Origin: Tardiphaga sp052076105
GTDB lineage: Bacteria; Pseudomonadota; Alphaproteobacteria; Rhizobiales; Xanthobacteraceae
Direction: 5' to 3'
NCBI RefSeq assembly: GCF_052076105.1
Contig: NZ_CP197245.1
Span: 2,046,001 to 2,110,000 of the forward strand
DNA: 64,000 bases
Shown: piece by piece, positions 8,000 through 17,247 of the stretch
Layout of the letters: each line of letters begins with the position of its first letter
How positions within the stretch are numbered: the stretch's first letter is position 1
Notes under the pieces: model-generated
Database searches by the model: none
The model's input: the letters and a program-made list of their open reading frames with translations, nothing else
What the model was told of the DNA's origin: nothing
Program-made: the position numbers and the translations under genes

Positions 8000-10900
8000 A
8001 TGACCCTCTCGGAGCTCTGCATCCGTCGCCCTGTGATGACCACGCTCATCACGGCGACGATCATCGCGTTTGGCATTTTCGGCTTCAGGCTACTGCCGGT
8101 GTCGGCGCTGCCGAAAGTGGACTTTCCGACTATCGCGGTGACGGCAACTCTGCCGGGCGCCAGCGCCGACACGATGGCGGCCTCGGTCGCCGGCATCATT
8201 GAGCGTCAACTCTCGACCATCGCCGGCATCTCCTCGATGTCGTCGAGTTCGTCGCAGGGAACGACCCAGATCATCATTCAGTTCGATCTCAACCGCAATA
8301 TCGATGCGGCGGCGCTGGATGTGCAGACCGCGCTGACGATCGCGCAGCGCCGGTTGCCGATCGAAATGACGATTCCGCCGAGTTTCCGCAAGGTGAATCC
8401 CGGCGACTTCCCGGTGCTGTTCATTGCGCTGAGTTCATCGACGTTGCCGCTCTCGGCCGTCAATGAATTCGGCGATATCACCATCGGACAGGCGCTCTCG
8501 CAGATTCCCGGCGTGGCGCAGGTGCTGATCTATGGCACGCAGAAATTCGCCATTCGCGTGCAGGCCGATCCCGAAGCTGCGGCAGCTCGCGGACTGTCGC
8601 TCGAGGACATCCGCACGGCGGTGTCGCGCGCCAACTCCTCGACGCCGGTCGGTACGCTGAACGGACCGAAGCAAGACATCTCGCTGCAGGCCTCCGGACA
8701 GATGTCCAGGGCCGCCGACTATGGCCAGGTCGTTGTCGCCTGGCGCAACGGCTCGCCGGTCAAGCTGAACGAAGTCGCCAAGATCTATGACGCCGTCGAA
8801 AACGACAAGGTCGCGACCTGGTTGAATGGCCAGCGCGCCATCGTGCTGGCGATCCAGAAGCAGCCCGACGCCAACACGGTCGCCGTGGTCGACGGCGTCC
8901 GCGCCAAGCTGCCGTCGCTGCGTGCGCAATTACCGCCATCGGTCGAAGTCAATATGATGATGGACCGCTCGATCTCGGTCCGCGAAGCCGTCGCCGACGT
9001 CGAGGAAACGTTGCTGATTGCAGTCGTGCTGGTGATCTTCGTGATTTTCCTATTCCTGCGCTCGGCCTCCGCGACCTTGATTCCCGCACTGGCGGTGCCG
9101 ATTTCGATCTTCGGCACATGCGCTGCGATGTATATGCTGGACTACTCCATCAACAACATGACGCTGCTGGCGTTGACCCTGTCCGTCGGCTTCGTCGTCG
9201 ACGACGCCATCGTCATGCTGGAGAATATCGTCCGGCACATCGAACTCGGCATGAAGCCGTTCGACGCGGCGCTGAAGGGCGCACGCGAAATCGGCTTCAC
9301 CATCGTTTCGATCACCTTCTCGCTGATCGCGGTGTTCATTCCCGTGCTGCTGATGGGCGGAATTGTTGGCCGCGTGTTCCGTGAATTCGCTGTGACGATC
9401 GCGGTGGCGATTGTCGTCTCCGGCTTCGTGTCGCTGACGCTGACGCCCATGCTCTGCGCGCGCGTGCTCAAGGCGCACAATCCCGAGCATAAGGAAAATT
9501 TCATCCTGCGCGGTTTCGAGCGCATATTTGCGGCTTGGCTGCGCGGTTACGAGTGGGCGCTCGATCGCGTGCTGGCACACAAGGGCATCATGCTGGTGGT
9601 GACGCTCGCGACCCTCGGCGGCACTGTTTATCTTTACAACATCGTACCGAAAGGCTTCTTCCCGCAGGAGGACACCGGCTTCCTGACCGGTACGACCGAA
9701 GCCGCAACCGATACGTCATTCGAAGCGATGAGTGCGCGGCAGCAGGCGCTCGCCGATCTGCTGAAATCCGATCCTGCCGTCGAATATATCAACAGCACGG
9801 TGGGCTCCGGCGGTCCGAATGCGACGGCGAATTACGGTCGTCTGTTCGTCGCGCTGAAGCCGCGCAAGGATCGTGATCCCGCACAGGTGGTGATGGCGCG
9901 GCTGCGCCAGAAGTCGCTGGCCGTTCCGGGCCTGCAGGCTTTCTTCCAGAGCATCCAGAACCTGAATATCGGCGGCCGTCCGTCGAAGAGTCAGTACCAG
10001 TATGTGCTTCAGGGCAGCGACACCGACACGCTGTATCGCGTGTCGCCGGAAATGCGGGACCGCATCGCCAAGGTGCCGGGCCTGCTCGATGTGACCACCG
10101 ACCTCTATATCAAGAACCCGCAGATGACGGTCGATATCGACCGCGAAAAGGCGGCGGTTTACGGCGTCACCGTCGATCAGGTTCGTAACCAGCTCTATAA
10201 TGCGTTCGGTTCGCGCCAGGTCGGTACCATCTATATGCCGACCAACGACTATCAGATCATTCTGGAAGCACAGCCGCAGTTCCGGATTGATCCGAGCGAT
10301 CTCTCCAAGCTCTATATGAAGACGTCGAACAATCAGACCATTCCGCTGAGTGCGGTCGCACGTCTGGTGCCGACGGTTGGGCCGCTGCAGATCAACCATC
10401 AGGGCCAGCAGCCGGCCGTGACGATCTCGTTCAACCTCGTGCCCGGCTATTCGCTGGGCTATGCGGTCGACCAGATCACGCAAATCGAGGCGGACTCCAA
10501 ACTGCCGGTGACCATCGCCACCGGCTTCTCCGGCACGGCGCAGGTGTTCCAGGATTCGTTGCGCGGGCAGGGCGTGCTGATCCTCGCCGCTGTGTTCGCG
10601 GCCTTCGTGATCCTCGGCATTCTCTATGAGAGCTTCATCCATCCGATCACGATCATTTCCGGCCTGCCATCGGCGGGTATCGGCGCGATCCTGACCTTGA
10701 TGCTGTTCAAGATGGAAATGTCTGTGATCGCCATGATCGGCATCGTCATGCTGGTCGGCATCGTCAAGAAGAACGCCATCATGATGGTCGACTTCGCGCT
10801 CGAGCGTCGCCGCGTCGGCCTGTCGGCCGAACATGCGATCCGCGAGGCCGCGCTACTGCGTTTCCGCCCGATCATGATGACCACCTTCGCGGCCATCTTC

Positions 10901-11128
10901 GGCACGCTGCCGATCGCGCTCGGTGCCGGTGCCGGCGCCGAATTGCGTCAGCCACTTGGCGTCGCGGTGGTCGGCGGTCTGTGTGTCTCGCAATTGCTGA
11001 CGCTGTTCATCACGCCGGTCATCTACATCTATCTCGACCGCATCGACCGCAAGCTGAAGCGCAAGCTGCAGCCGCAGCTCGACGAAGAAGACCACGACGA
11101 TCGTCCGCGCGTCGTTGCGGCGGAATAG
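8000..11128 (+). CDS. RND multidrug efflux permease (MdtB/AcrB type)
   Basis: 1042 residues, the usual size for the HAE1 branch of RND pumps. It has a first transmembrane helix at about 13-32, two large periplasmic loops and clusters of helices at about 335-480 and 860-1020. The paired aspartates of the proton relay are visible in TM4 (Asp401-Asp402 in SVGFVVDDAIVM), and the partner Lys region is in IVMLVGIVKKNAIMMVDF. The pump takes up protons and exports substrate from the periplasm or inner membrane. It lies just after its adaptor. No outer-membrane channel (TolC/OprM) gene follows, so it probably recruits one encoded elsewhere. Confidence 0.93.
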   Translation: MTLSELCIRRPVMTTLITATIIAFGIFGFRLLPVSALPKVDFPTIAVTATLPGASADTMAASVAGIIERQLSTIAGISSMSSSSSQGTTQIIIQFDLNRNIDAAALDVQTALTIAQRRLPIEMTIPPSFRKVNPGDFPVLFIALSSSTLPLSAVNEFGDITIGQALSQIPGVAQVLIYGTQKFAIRVQADPEAAAARGLSLEDIRTAVSRANSSTPVGTLNGPKQDISLQASGQMSRAADYGQVVVAWRNGSPVKLNEVAKIYDAVENDKVATWLNGQRAIVLAIQKQPDANTVAVVDGVRAKLPSLRAQLPPSVEVNMMMDRSISVREAVADVEETLLIAVVLVIFVIFLFLRSASATLIPALAVPISIFGTCAAMYMLDYSINNMTLLALTLSVGFVVDDAIVMLENIVRHIELGMKPFDAALKGAREIGFTIVSITFSLIAVFIPVLLMGGIVGRVFREFAVTIAVAIVVSGFVSLTLTPMLCARVLKAHNPEHKENFILRGFERIFAAWLRGYEWALDRVLAHKGIMLVVTLATLGGTVYLYNIVPKGFFPQEDTGFLTGTTEAATDTSFEAMSARQQALADLLKSDPAVEYINSTVGSGGPNATANYGRLFVALKPRKDRDPAQVVMARLRQKSLAVPGLQAFFQSIQNLNIGGRPSKSQYQYVLQGSDTDTLYRVSPEMRDRIAKVPGLLDVTTDLYIKNPQMTVDIDREKAAVYGVTVDQVRNQLYNAFGSRQVGTIYMPTNDYQIILEAQPQFRIDPSDLSKLYMKTSNNQTIPLSAVARLVPTVGPLQINHQGQQPAVTISFNLVPGYSLGYAVDQITQIEADSKLPVTIATGFSGTAQVFQDSLRGQGVLILAAVFAAFVILGILYESFIHPITIISGLPSAGIGAILTLMLFKMEMSVIAMIGIVMLVGIVKKNAIMMVDFALERRRVGLSAEHAIREAALLRFRPIMMTTFAAIFGTLPIALGAGAGAELRQPLGVAVVGGLCVSQLLTLFITPVIYIYLDRIDRKLKRKLQPQLDEEDHDDRPRVVAAE

Positions 11129-11137
11129 GGTGTCTTA

Positions 11138-11995
11138 ATGCTGGTGAGAACACTCACTGCGGCCGCCTTGCTGGCCGCACTTGTTGCTGCGCCGGCGCAT
11201 TCCGACGACCGGATCGAAATCTTCGACGCCCATATGCACTACAACTGGGAGCCGAAGCCGTATTACCAACCCGACGAAGTGTTGGAGGTTTTCAGGAAGA
11301 ACCGCGTCACCGGCGTTCTCGCCACGAGCCGCCCGAACACCGGCACCCATGTGCTGATGGACGACAAGGCGAAGGGCAAGGCGGGTGATCTGCAGGTCGT
11401 GCCGTTCATCCGGCCGTATCGCGTGCGCGCCGATATCGGCAGCTGGTTCAACGATCCCGTGATCTTCGATCTCGTGCAGGAGGAGTTCAAGCGCGGCTAT
11501 TATCGCGGCGTCGGCGAATTTCACCTGACCGGCAAGGCGGCCGATACTGAGATGGTCAAGAAGACCGTCGATTTTGCCGTCGCCAACAATCTCTATCTGC
11601 ACGCCCATGCCGACGACGAAGCGGTCGAGATTCTGATGCGGCACAATCCGCGCGCGCAGATCATTTGGGCGCATACCGGCTTCAGCCTCGCGCCGGATCG
11701 TGTCGCAGCGATGCTGATAAAATACCCGAAACTCTGGGGTGAATTGTCTTACCGCAGCGGCATCGTGGACGGATCAGGCAAACTGACGCCGCAATGGCGC
11801 GTGCTGTTTGAGCGCTACCCCGATCGCTTCCTGCTGGGCTCTGACACCTGGGTGCCGGAACGCTGGGCAAGCTATGGCGATATCATGGATGGCTATCGCG
11901 CCTGGCTGGTGCAACTGCCGCCGGCGGTCGCCAAACAGATCGCACACGACAATGCGCGGGCGTTGTTCGCCGAGAAATCAGACCGATCTAGATGA
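11138..11995 (+). CDS. Secreted amidohydrolase-2 family protein
   Basis: 285 residues with a Sec signal peptide (about 1-22, ending PAHSDD) and a TIM-barrel metal-dependent hydrolase fold. Candidate metal ligands are the D-A-H-M-H motif after strand 1, G-E-F-H at about 125, H-A-H at about 155, H-T-G at about 180 and G-S-D-T near 230. The family includes decarboxylases and lactonases; the substrate is not readable. Export is unusual for this family. The gene starts 9 bases after the RND pump stop, so it is probably co-transcribed and may act in the periplasm on a compound the pump handles. That link is inference. Confidence 0.8.
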   Translation: MLVRTLTAAALLAALVAAPAHSDDRIEIFDAHMHYNWEPKPYYQPDEVLEVFRKNRVTGVLATSRPNTGTHVLMDDKAKGKAGDLQVVPFIRPYRVRADIGSWFNDPVIFDLVQEEFKRGYYRGVGEFHLTGKAADTEMVKKTVDFAVANNLYLHAHADDEAVEILMRHNPRAQIIWAHTGFSLAPDRVAAMLIKYPKLWGELSYRSGIVDGSGKLTPQWRVLFERYPDRFLLGSDTWVPERWASYGDIMDGYRAWLVQLPPAVAKQIAHDNARALFAEKSDRSR

Positions 11996-12007
11996 GCCGA
12001 AGAGAGG

Positions 12008-12355
12008 TCAGATCGAGAAGCTGGTCCCGCAGCCGCAGGACGCCGTCGCGTTCGGATTGACCACGCGGAACGAGGCACCGATCAGGTCATCCACGAAATC
12101 GAGTTCGGAACCGGCCAGGAACGGCGCTGAAGAAGGGTCCACCAGCACAACGACACTGTCGCGTTCGATCAGGATGTCGTCGTCTGCCTTGGCGCGCTCG
12201 ACATCGAACTTGTACTGGAAGCCGGAGCAGCCGCCGCCTTCGACCGACACACGGAGCATGGCGCCGTCGCCTTCGGTCTTGAGGATCTCGCCGATCCGGC
12301 GCGCAGCACGCGCGCTGACAGTGAGAGGGGCCTCGGATATTGCTGCGTCAGTCAT
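12008..12355 (-). CDS. erpA: A-type iron-sulfur cluster insertion protein
   Basis: 115 residues of the HesB/IscA/ErpA family, including the three ligand cysteines: one in GGGCSGFQY and two in the C-terminal SCGCGTSF. The protein receives an Fe-S cluster from the scaffold and passes it to target enzymes. ATG 12355 is preferred because GGAG precedes it at good spacing and the family starts shortly before the first helix; the open frame runs upstream to 12385 without a good ribosome site. It is divergent from dgt with about 100 bases between, a conserved pairing in alphaproteobacteria. ErpA rather than IscA is suggested by the absence of isc/suf genes nearby. Confidence 0.88.
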   Translation of the reverse strand: MTDAAISEAPLTVSARAARRIGEILKTEGDGAMLRVSVEGGGCSGFQYKFDVERAKADDDILIERDSVVVLVDPSSAPFLAGSELDFVDDLIGASFRVVNPNATASCGCGTSFSI

Positions 12356-12455
12356 ATTTGGCTCCGCCGGAGAGATTCGAACCATTTGAATCTACCGCTC
12401 CTCATAGTTAAGTGCGGCAGGCTCAGGAATCAATTGGATCAAGGATAAACACGCC

Positions 12456-13670
12456 GTGTCGGTCGGAATGGCTGCTCCCCGCGCACCCTATGCCTGCGAC
12501 CCAGATCGCAGCCGTGGACGGCTGTTTTCGGAGGCTCCGAGCCGGACCCGCAGCGCATTTCGCCGGGATTGCGACCGGGTCATTCACTCGACTGCGTTTC
12601 GCCGGCTCAAGCACAAGACCCAGGTTTTCGTGTTCCATGAGGGCGATCATTACCGCACCCGTCTCACCCACACGTTGGAAGTGGCCCAGATCGCCCGTGC
12701 CGTGGCCCGGCAGCTGGGGCTCGACGAAGACCTGACCGAGACCCTGGCGCTGGCCCATGACATCGGCCATCCGCCGTTCGGCCACGCCGGCGAGCGGGCG
12801 CTGGACGCCTGTCTCGAGGCCCATGGCGGCTTCGATCACAATGCCCAGACTTTGCGCCTCGTGACGTCGCTGGAGCATCGCTATCCCGAGTTCGATGGCC
12901 TCAACCTGACCTGGGAAACCCTCGAAGGTATTGTCAAACACAACGGGCCGCTGACCGACGCATCAGGCATGCCCATCGGACGTTATGCCACTCATGGCGT
13001 GCCGTTCGGGATCACCGAGTATGACCGCACCTTTGATCTGGAGCTGTCGAGTTTCGCCTCAATGGAAGCACAGGTCGCGGCGATTGCCGATGATATCGCT
13101 TACGACGCTCATGACATCGATGACGGATTGCGCGCAGGGCTGTTCACCGTCGATGACCTCAAGGCGATGCTGCTCACGCAAGGCATGATCGCCGAGATCG
13201 ACACGCGCTATCCCGGTCTTGACGAGAGCCGGCGCGGTGCTGAACTGGTGCGCGAACTGATTTCCTATCTGATCGGTGCGGTCGTCGGTGAGACGGAGCA
13301 ACGACTAGGCGTGTTGGTGCCGAAATCCGCGGAGGACATTCGCCGCTGTGGGCGCAAGCTCGTCGCGTTTCGTGCCGACGCGGCAGAAGCCGAGGCTGGG
13401 ATCAAGGCCTTCCTCTGGCAGCACATGTATCGCCATGAGCGTGTCATGCGGGTGATGGTCGAGGCCGAATGTCTGGTCACCGACCTGTTTGCACGCTATC
13501 AGCGCGCGCCCGAGGATCTTCCGGCAGAATGGCTGCCCCCGGAAGGTGCCGAGCCGGAATCGGAGGGCGACCAGGCGCGCCGGATCGGCAATTTCATTGC
13601 CGGGATGACCGACCGTTTTGCCATCACCGAGCATATCCGGCTCTTTGACTCGACCCCCGAATTGCGTTAG
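12456..13670 (+). CDS. dgt: dGTPase-like HD-domain triphosphohydrolase
   Basis: 404 residues, type 2 dGTPase-like family. The HD metal site is visible as RLTHTLEV (about 70-77) and ALAHDIGHPPFGHAGE (about 101-116), with further conserved positions at FDHNAQTLR and DDIAYDAHD. It hydrolyses dNTPs to deoxynucleosides and tripolyphosphate, adjusting dNTP pools. The GTG at 12456 has AAGGA about ten bases upstream; ATG 12468 is the alternative and would remove four residues. It is followed by argS, a neighbour order conserved in Rhizobiales. Confidence 0.9.
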   Translation: MSVGMAAPRAPYACDPDRSRGRLFSEAPSRTRSAFRRDCDRVIHSTAFRRLKHKTQVFVFHEGDHYRTRLTHTLEVAQIARAVARQLGLDEDLTETLALAHDIGHPPFGHAGERALDACLEAHGGFDHNAQTLRLVTSLEHRYPEFDGLNLTWETLEGIVKHNGPLTDASGMPIGRYATHGVPFGITEYDRTFDLELSSFASMEAQVAAIADDIAYDAHDIDDGLRAGLFTVDDLKAMLLTQGMIAEIDTRYPGLDESRRGAELVRELISYLIGAVVGETEQRLGVLVPKSAEDIRRCGRKLVAFRADAAEAEAGIKAFLWQHMYRHERVMRVMVEAECLVTDLFARYQRAPEDLPAEWLPPEGAEPESEGDQARRIGNFIAGMTDRFAITEHIRLFDSTPELR

Positions 13671-13838
13671 GCGACACCTCTAAGTGCCTTTCAGGGCTTA
13701 AATATTTGTAATTTCCGCTGCCTTGCATTTGCTTGAATCCAAACAAAATGCAGCGGAACGCAAACCAAACCGCTATCCATCCTCCTGATACAAATCCAGC
13801 CGGAATAATCCGGCGCAAGTTCTGGTTCCCGTACCGCC

Positions 13839-15641
13839 ATGGCCACCACTGCTCCGTCCCCGCATCTGTTTGCCAACGTGCTCGCGCGCGTTCACGCGAT
13901 CTGCAACGCCCTTGTCAGTGAAGGCGTGCTGCCTGCCGGCATCGATCTGTCGCGCGTTGTGGTCGAGCCGACCAAGGACGCGTCCCATGGCGACATGGCG
14001 AGCAACGCCGCGATGGTGCTGGCGAAAGAGGCCAAGGCAAAGCCGCGCGATCTGGCTGATGCAATCGCTGCGAAGCTGCGCGCAGACGATCTGGTGACCT
14101 CGGTGGATGTTGCCGGACCCGGCTTCATCAATCTCACGCTGAAGTCGTCCGCCTGGGCCGATGCACTGAGCGCGGTGTTGCGCGACGGTGCCTCGTATGG
14201 CCGCAGCGCCGTCGGCGCCGGCGAGAAGGTCAATGTCGAATACGTTTCCGCGAATCCGACGGGGCCGATGCATGTCGGCCATTGCCGCGGCGCCGTGTTC
14301 GGCGATGCACTGGCGAGCCTGCTCGATTGCGCCGGTTATGACGTGACCCGCGAATACTACATCAACGATGCCGGCGCACAGGTCGACGTGCTCGCGCGTT
14401 CGGCACATCTGCGCTACCGGGAGGCGCTTGGCGAAGCGATCGGCGACATTCCGGAAGGCCTGTATCCCGGCGACTATTTGGTGCCGGTGGGACAGGCGCT
14501 CGCGGCCGAGCACGGCGCTGCGTTGAACCAGATGCCCGAGGACAAGTGGCTGCCGATCACGCGCGCCAAGGCTATTTCCATGATGATGGAGATGATCAAG
14601 GGCGATCTCGCCGCGCTGAACATCTCCCACGAAGTGTTCTTCTCCGAGCGCTCGCTGATCGCAGGCACCTCCGACATGGTTGGCGCGACCATCGATTTTC
14701 TGCGCGCCAAGGGCGATGTCTATGAGGGCCGGTTGCCGCCGCCGAAGGGCAAGCCGATCGACGATTACGAAGACCGCGAGCAGACTCTGTTCCGCGCCAC
14801 CGCCTATGGCGACGATGTCGATCGCCCGCTGCTGAAGTCAGATGGTGGCTACACGTATTTTGCGTCCGACATCGCCTATCACAAGACCAAGTTCGACCGC
14901 GGGTTCCTCAACATGGTCGACGTCTGGGGCGCCGATCACGGCGGCTACATCAAGCGCGTGCAGGCGGCGATCAAGGCGGTGACGGCAGGGAAGGCCGAGC
15001 TCGACGTCAAGATCGTGCAGCTTGTGAAGCTGCTGCGCAATGGCGAGCCGGTGAAGATGTCGAAACGCTCCGGCGATTTCGTCACCCTGCGTGAAGTGGT
15101 CGACGAGGTCGGCTCCGACGCCGTGCGCTTCATGATGCTGTTCCGCAAGAACGACGCGGTGCTGGATTTTGACCTCGCCAAGGTGATCGAGCAGTCCAAG
15201 GACAATCCGGTTTTCTATGTCCAGTACGGGCACGCCCGTGGCCATTCGATCTTCCGTAATGCGCGCGAACAAATGCCGGAGATGGCCGATCTGCCTCTGG
15301 AAAACCAGGAGCGCGTTGCCTATCTGGGAGACGCCGTGATGGATCGGCTCGACGACGCCGTCGAGCTGAGCCTGATGCGGCAGCTAGCATTGTACCCACG
15401 AATGATTGAATCCGCGGCGACGGCACATGAGCCGCACCGGATCGCCTTCTATCTGTATGATCTGGCCAGCGAATTCCACGCGCTCTGGACGCGGGGGCGT
15501 GATATGCCTCATTTACGCTTCATTATCACTAATGATGCAGAACTTACCAAAGCGCGATTGGCACTTGTCCAGAGCGTCGTCTCAGTCCTGGCTTCGGGCC
15601 TCGCCGTTCTCGGCGTCACCGCGCCGGACGAGATGCGGTAG
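13839..15641 (+). CDS. argS: Arginyl-tRNA synthetase
   Basis: 600 residues, class I synthetase. After an N-terminal additional domain (about 1-110) the HIGH-type signature appears as GPMHVGHCRGA (about 145), and the KMSKR signature as VKMSKRSGDF at about 407. The C-terminal DALR anticodon-binding region covers about 480-600, ending in the usual GITAPDEMR-like tail (here GVTAPDEMR). It charges tRNA-Arg. The gene precedes the SPOR protein and nagZ as in many alphaproteobacteria. Nothing unusual was seen in composition or length. Confidence 0.96.
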   Translation: MATTAPSPHLFANVLARVHAICNALVSEGVLPAGIDLSRVVVEPTKDASHGDMASNAAMVLAKEAKAKPRDLADAIAAKLRADDLVTSVDVAGPGFINLTLKSSAWADALSAVLRDGASYGRSAVGAGEKVNVEYVSANPTGPMHVGHCRGAVFGDALASLLDCAGYDVTREYYINDAGAQVDVLARSAHLRYREALGEAIGDIPEGLYPGDYLVPVGQALAAEHGAALNQMPEDKWLPITRAKAISMMMEMIKGDLAALNISHEVFFSERSLIAGTSDMVGATIDFLRAKGDVYEGRLPPPKGKPIDDYEDREQTLFRATAYGDDVDRPLLKSDGGYTYFASDIAYHKTKFDRGFLNMVDVWGADHGGYIKRVQAAIKAVTAGKAELDVKIVQLVKLLRNGEPVKMSKRSGDFVTLREVVDEVGSDAVRFMMLFRKNDAVLDFDLAKVIEQSKDNPVFYVQYGHARGHSIFRNAREQMPEMADLPLENQERVAYLGDAVMDRLDDAVELSLMRQLALYPRMIESAATAHEPHRIAFYLYDLASEFHALWTRGRDMPHLRFIITNDAELTKARLALVQSVVSVLASGLAVLGVTAPDEMR

Positions 15642-15746
15642 ACGGGGGACGGCCGCTCACATGGGGATCTGTGGGTGGTTCTTGATAGCAGCTGTTTCGT
15701 TTGAAAAGCGGGTTGGCGGCTTTCCCGAAGGGGATGCGACATCACA

Positions 15747-17201
15747 ATGGCTAATCGATACCAGAACCGACCTTTCCCTGCGGATGATGACTACGGCCGC
15801 GACGCTCAGTCGCGCACGAAGGGCGATGGCGATCCACTCGCGGAGCTGGCGCGGCTGATCGGTCAGACCGATCCGTTCGCGAACAACAGTCGCTTGGCCC
15901 CCGCGCCGCGGCAGGCCGAGCCCGCCTATCAGGACGAGCCGGACTGCGAGCCAGAGCCCGTTCAGCCCGGCAGACCGCCGTGGATGCAGCGCGCCGCTGC
16001 GCATGAGCCGCAGCAGCAGGAATTCGAGAATCTTCACCCCGTGCACCGCTACGGCGCCCAGCATCAGGAGCCACAGCACCTGGAACCGGAGGCCGATTAT
16101 CATCAGGCGCAGGATTATCACGATCAGTACGATCAGGCCCACGAGCAGCCCGATCCCAATCGTTACGACGATGCGCTGTATGGCCATTCCGATGGTGCAC
16201 AAGCCCAGCATCCGCACGACGATCAGTACCAGGACGATCCCTACGCCTATCAGGACGGTTATGCCGAGCAGGAAGAGGCGCCGAAACGCCGTGGTGGTAT
16301 GGCGACCGTCGCCATCGTGCTCGCACTGGCAGTGGTCGGTACCGGTGCTGCCTTCGCCTATCGTACATTCATGGGATCGGCGCGCACCGGCGAGCCGCCG
16401 GTGATCAAGGCCGAGCCCGGTCCGAACAAGATCGTCCCGCCGTCGGCGACCGCCGCGGCCGACGGAAAGCCGATTCAGGACCGTCTCGGCGGCGCAGCCC
16501 CCGAGCGGCTGGTGTCGCGCGAAGAGCAGCCCGTCAACGTGCAGGATGCCACCAAGGCTGGTCCGCGGGTGGTATTCCCGCCGCTGAACCAGAACGCCAA
16601 TCCGCCATCGACCGCTAGCGTGTCGCCGTCCAACAAGCCGATGGTAGGCAATGGCGCGATGCAGGGCGGTGATGAGCCGCGCAAGATCCGCACTTTTGCC
16701 GTCAAGGGTGACCAGTCCGACGCAGCGGCCACACCGGCCGCGCGTCAGGCTCCAGCCCGCATCGCAGCTCCGGCGGCGGTTCCTGCAGCCGCGCCCGCTG
16801 CGGCGCCGCGCGCTGCCAACGCCAACGCATCGGTCAACGCCCCGATGTCACTGTCGCCGCAGGCCGCGCCTCCGGTTGCAGCCGCTCCTCCGGCGCCCTC
16901 ACGTATGGCCTCGACCAACCCGACCCAACAGGCGGCCCCGGCAGCGTCGGGTGGCGGCTATGTGGTCCAGGTATCGTCCCAGCGGTCGGAGGGCGATGCG
17001 CAGGCGTCGTTCCGCGCCCTGCAGACCAAGTTCCCCTCGGTGCTGGGATCGCGGACTCCGCTGATCAAGAAGGCCGATCTTGGCGACAAGGGGACCTATT
17101 ATCGGGCCATGGTCGGACCGTTCGGCTCGCAGGACGAAGCCTCGCAGGTCTGCGGGAACCTGAAATCTGCCGGCGGACAGTGCGTCGTCCAAAGGAATTA
17201 A
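15747..17201 (+). CDS. SPOR-domain membrane protein with His/Gln-rich cytoplasmic region
   Basis: 484 residues. An unusually His/Gln/Asp/Tyr-rich, presumably disordered cytoplasmic segment (about 60-178) precedes one membrane helix (about 183-206, VAIVLALAVVGTGAAFAY). An Ala/Pro-rich periplasmic linker follows, then a C-terminal SPOR domain (about 405-484: GGYVVQVSSQRSEGDAQASF to CVVQRN). SPOR domains bind denuded glycan strands at the septum, so a role in cell division or peptidoglycan remodelling is likely, in keeping with the adjacent nagZ. Length and linker vary greatly in the family; I do not assign a specific name. Confidence 0.85.
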   Translation: MANRYQNRPFPADDDYGRDAQSRTKGDGDPLAELARLIGQTDPFANNSRLAPAPRQAEPAYQDEPDCEPEPVQPGRPPWMQRAAAHEPQQQEFENLHPVHRYGAQHQEPQHLEPEADYHQAQDYHDQYDQAHEQPDPNRYDDALYGHSDGAQAQHPHDDQYQDDPYAYQDGYAEQEEAPKRRGGMATVAIVLALAVVGTGAAFAYRTFMGSARTGEPPVIKAEPGPNKIVPPSATAAADGKPIQDRLGGAAPERLVSREEQPVNVQDATKAGPRVVFPPLNQNANPPSTASVSPSNKPMVGNGAMQGGDEPRKIRTFAVKGDQSDAAATPAARQAPARIAAPAAVPAAAPAAAPRAANANASVNAPMSLSPQAAPPVAAAPPAPSRMASTNPTQQAAPAASGGGYVVQVSSQRSEGDAQASFRALQTKFPSVLGSRTPLIKKADLGDKGTYYRAMVGPFGSQDEASQVCGNLKSAGGQCVVQRN

Positions 17202-17247
17202 CGGCCGTTTCCTTGACCCTGGGCGTTGATGGGGGCTAATCGGCCCC

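Noticed and set aside
9716..10834. 372-codon minus-strand frame inside the RND pump
   Set aside because: Shadow ORF; the plus-strand protein has all RND signatures.
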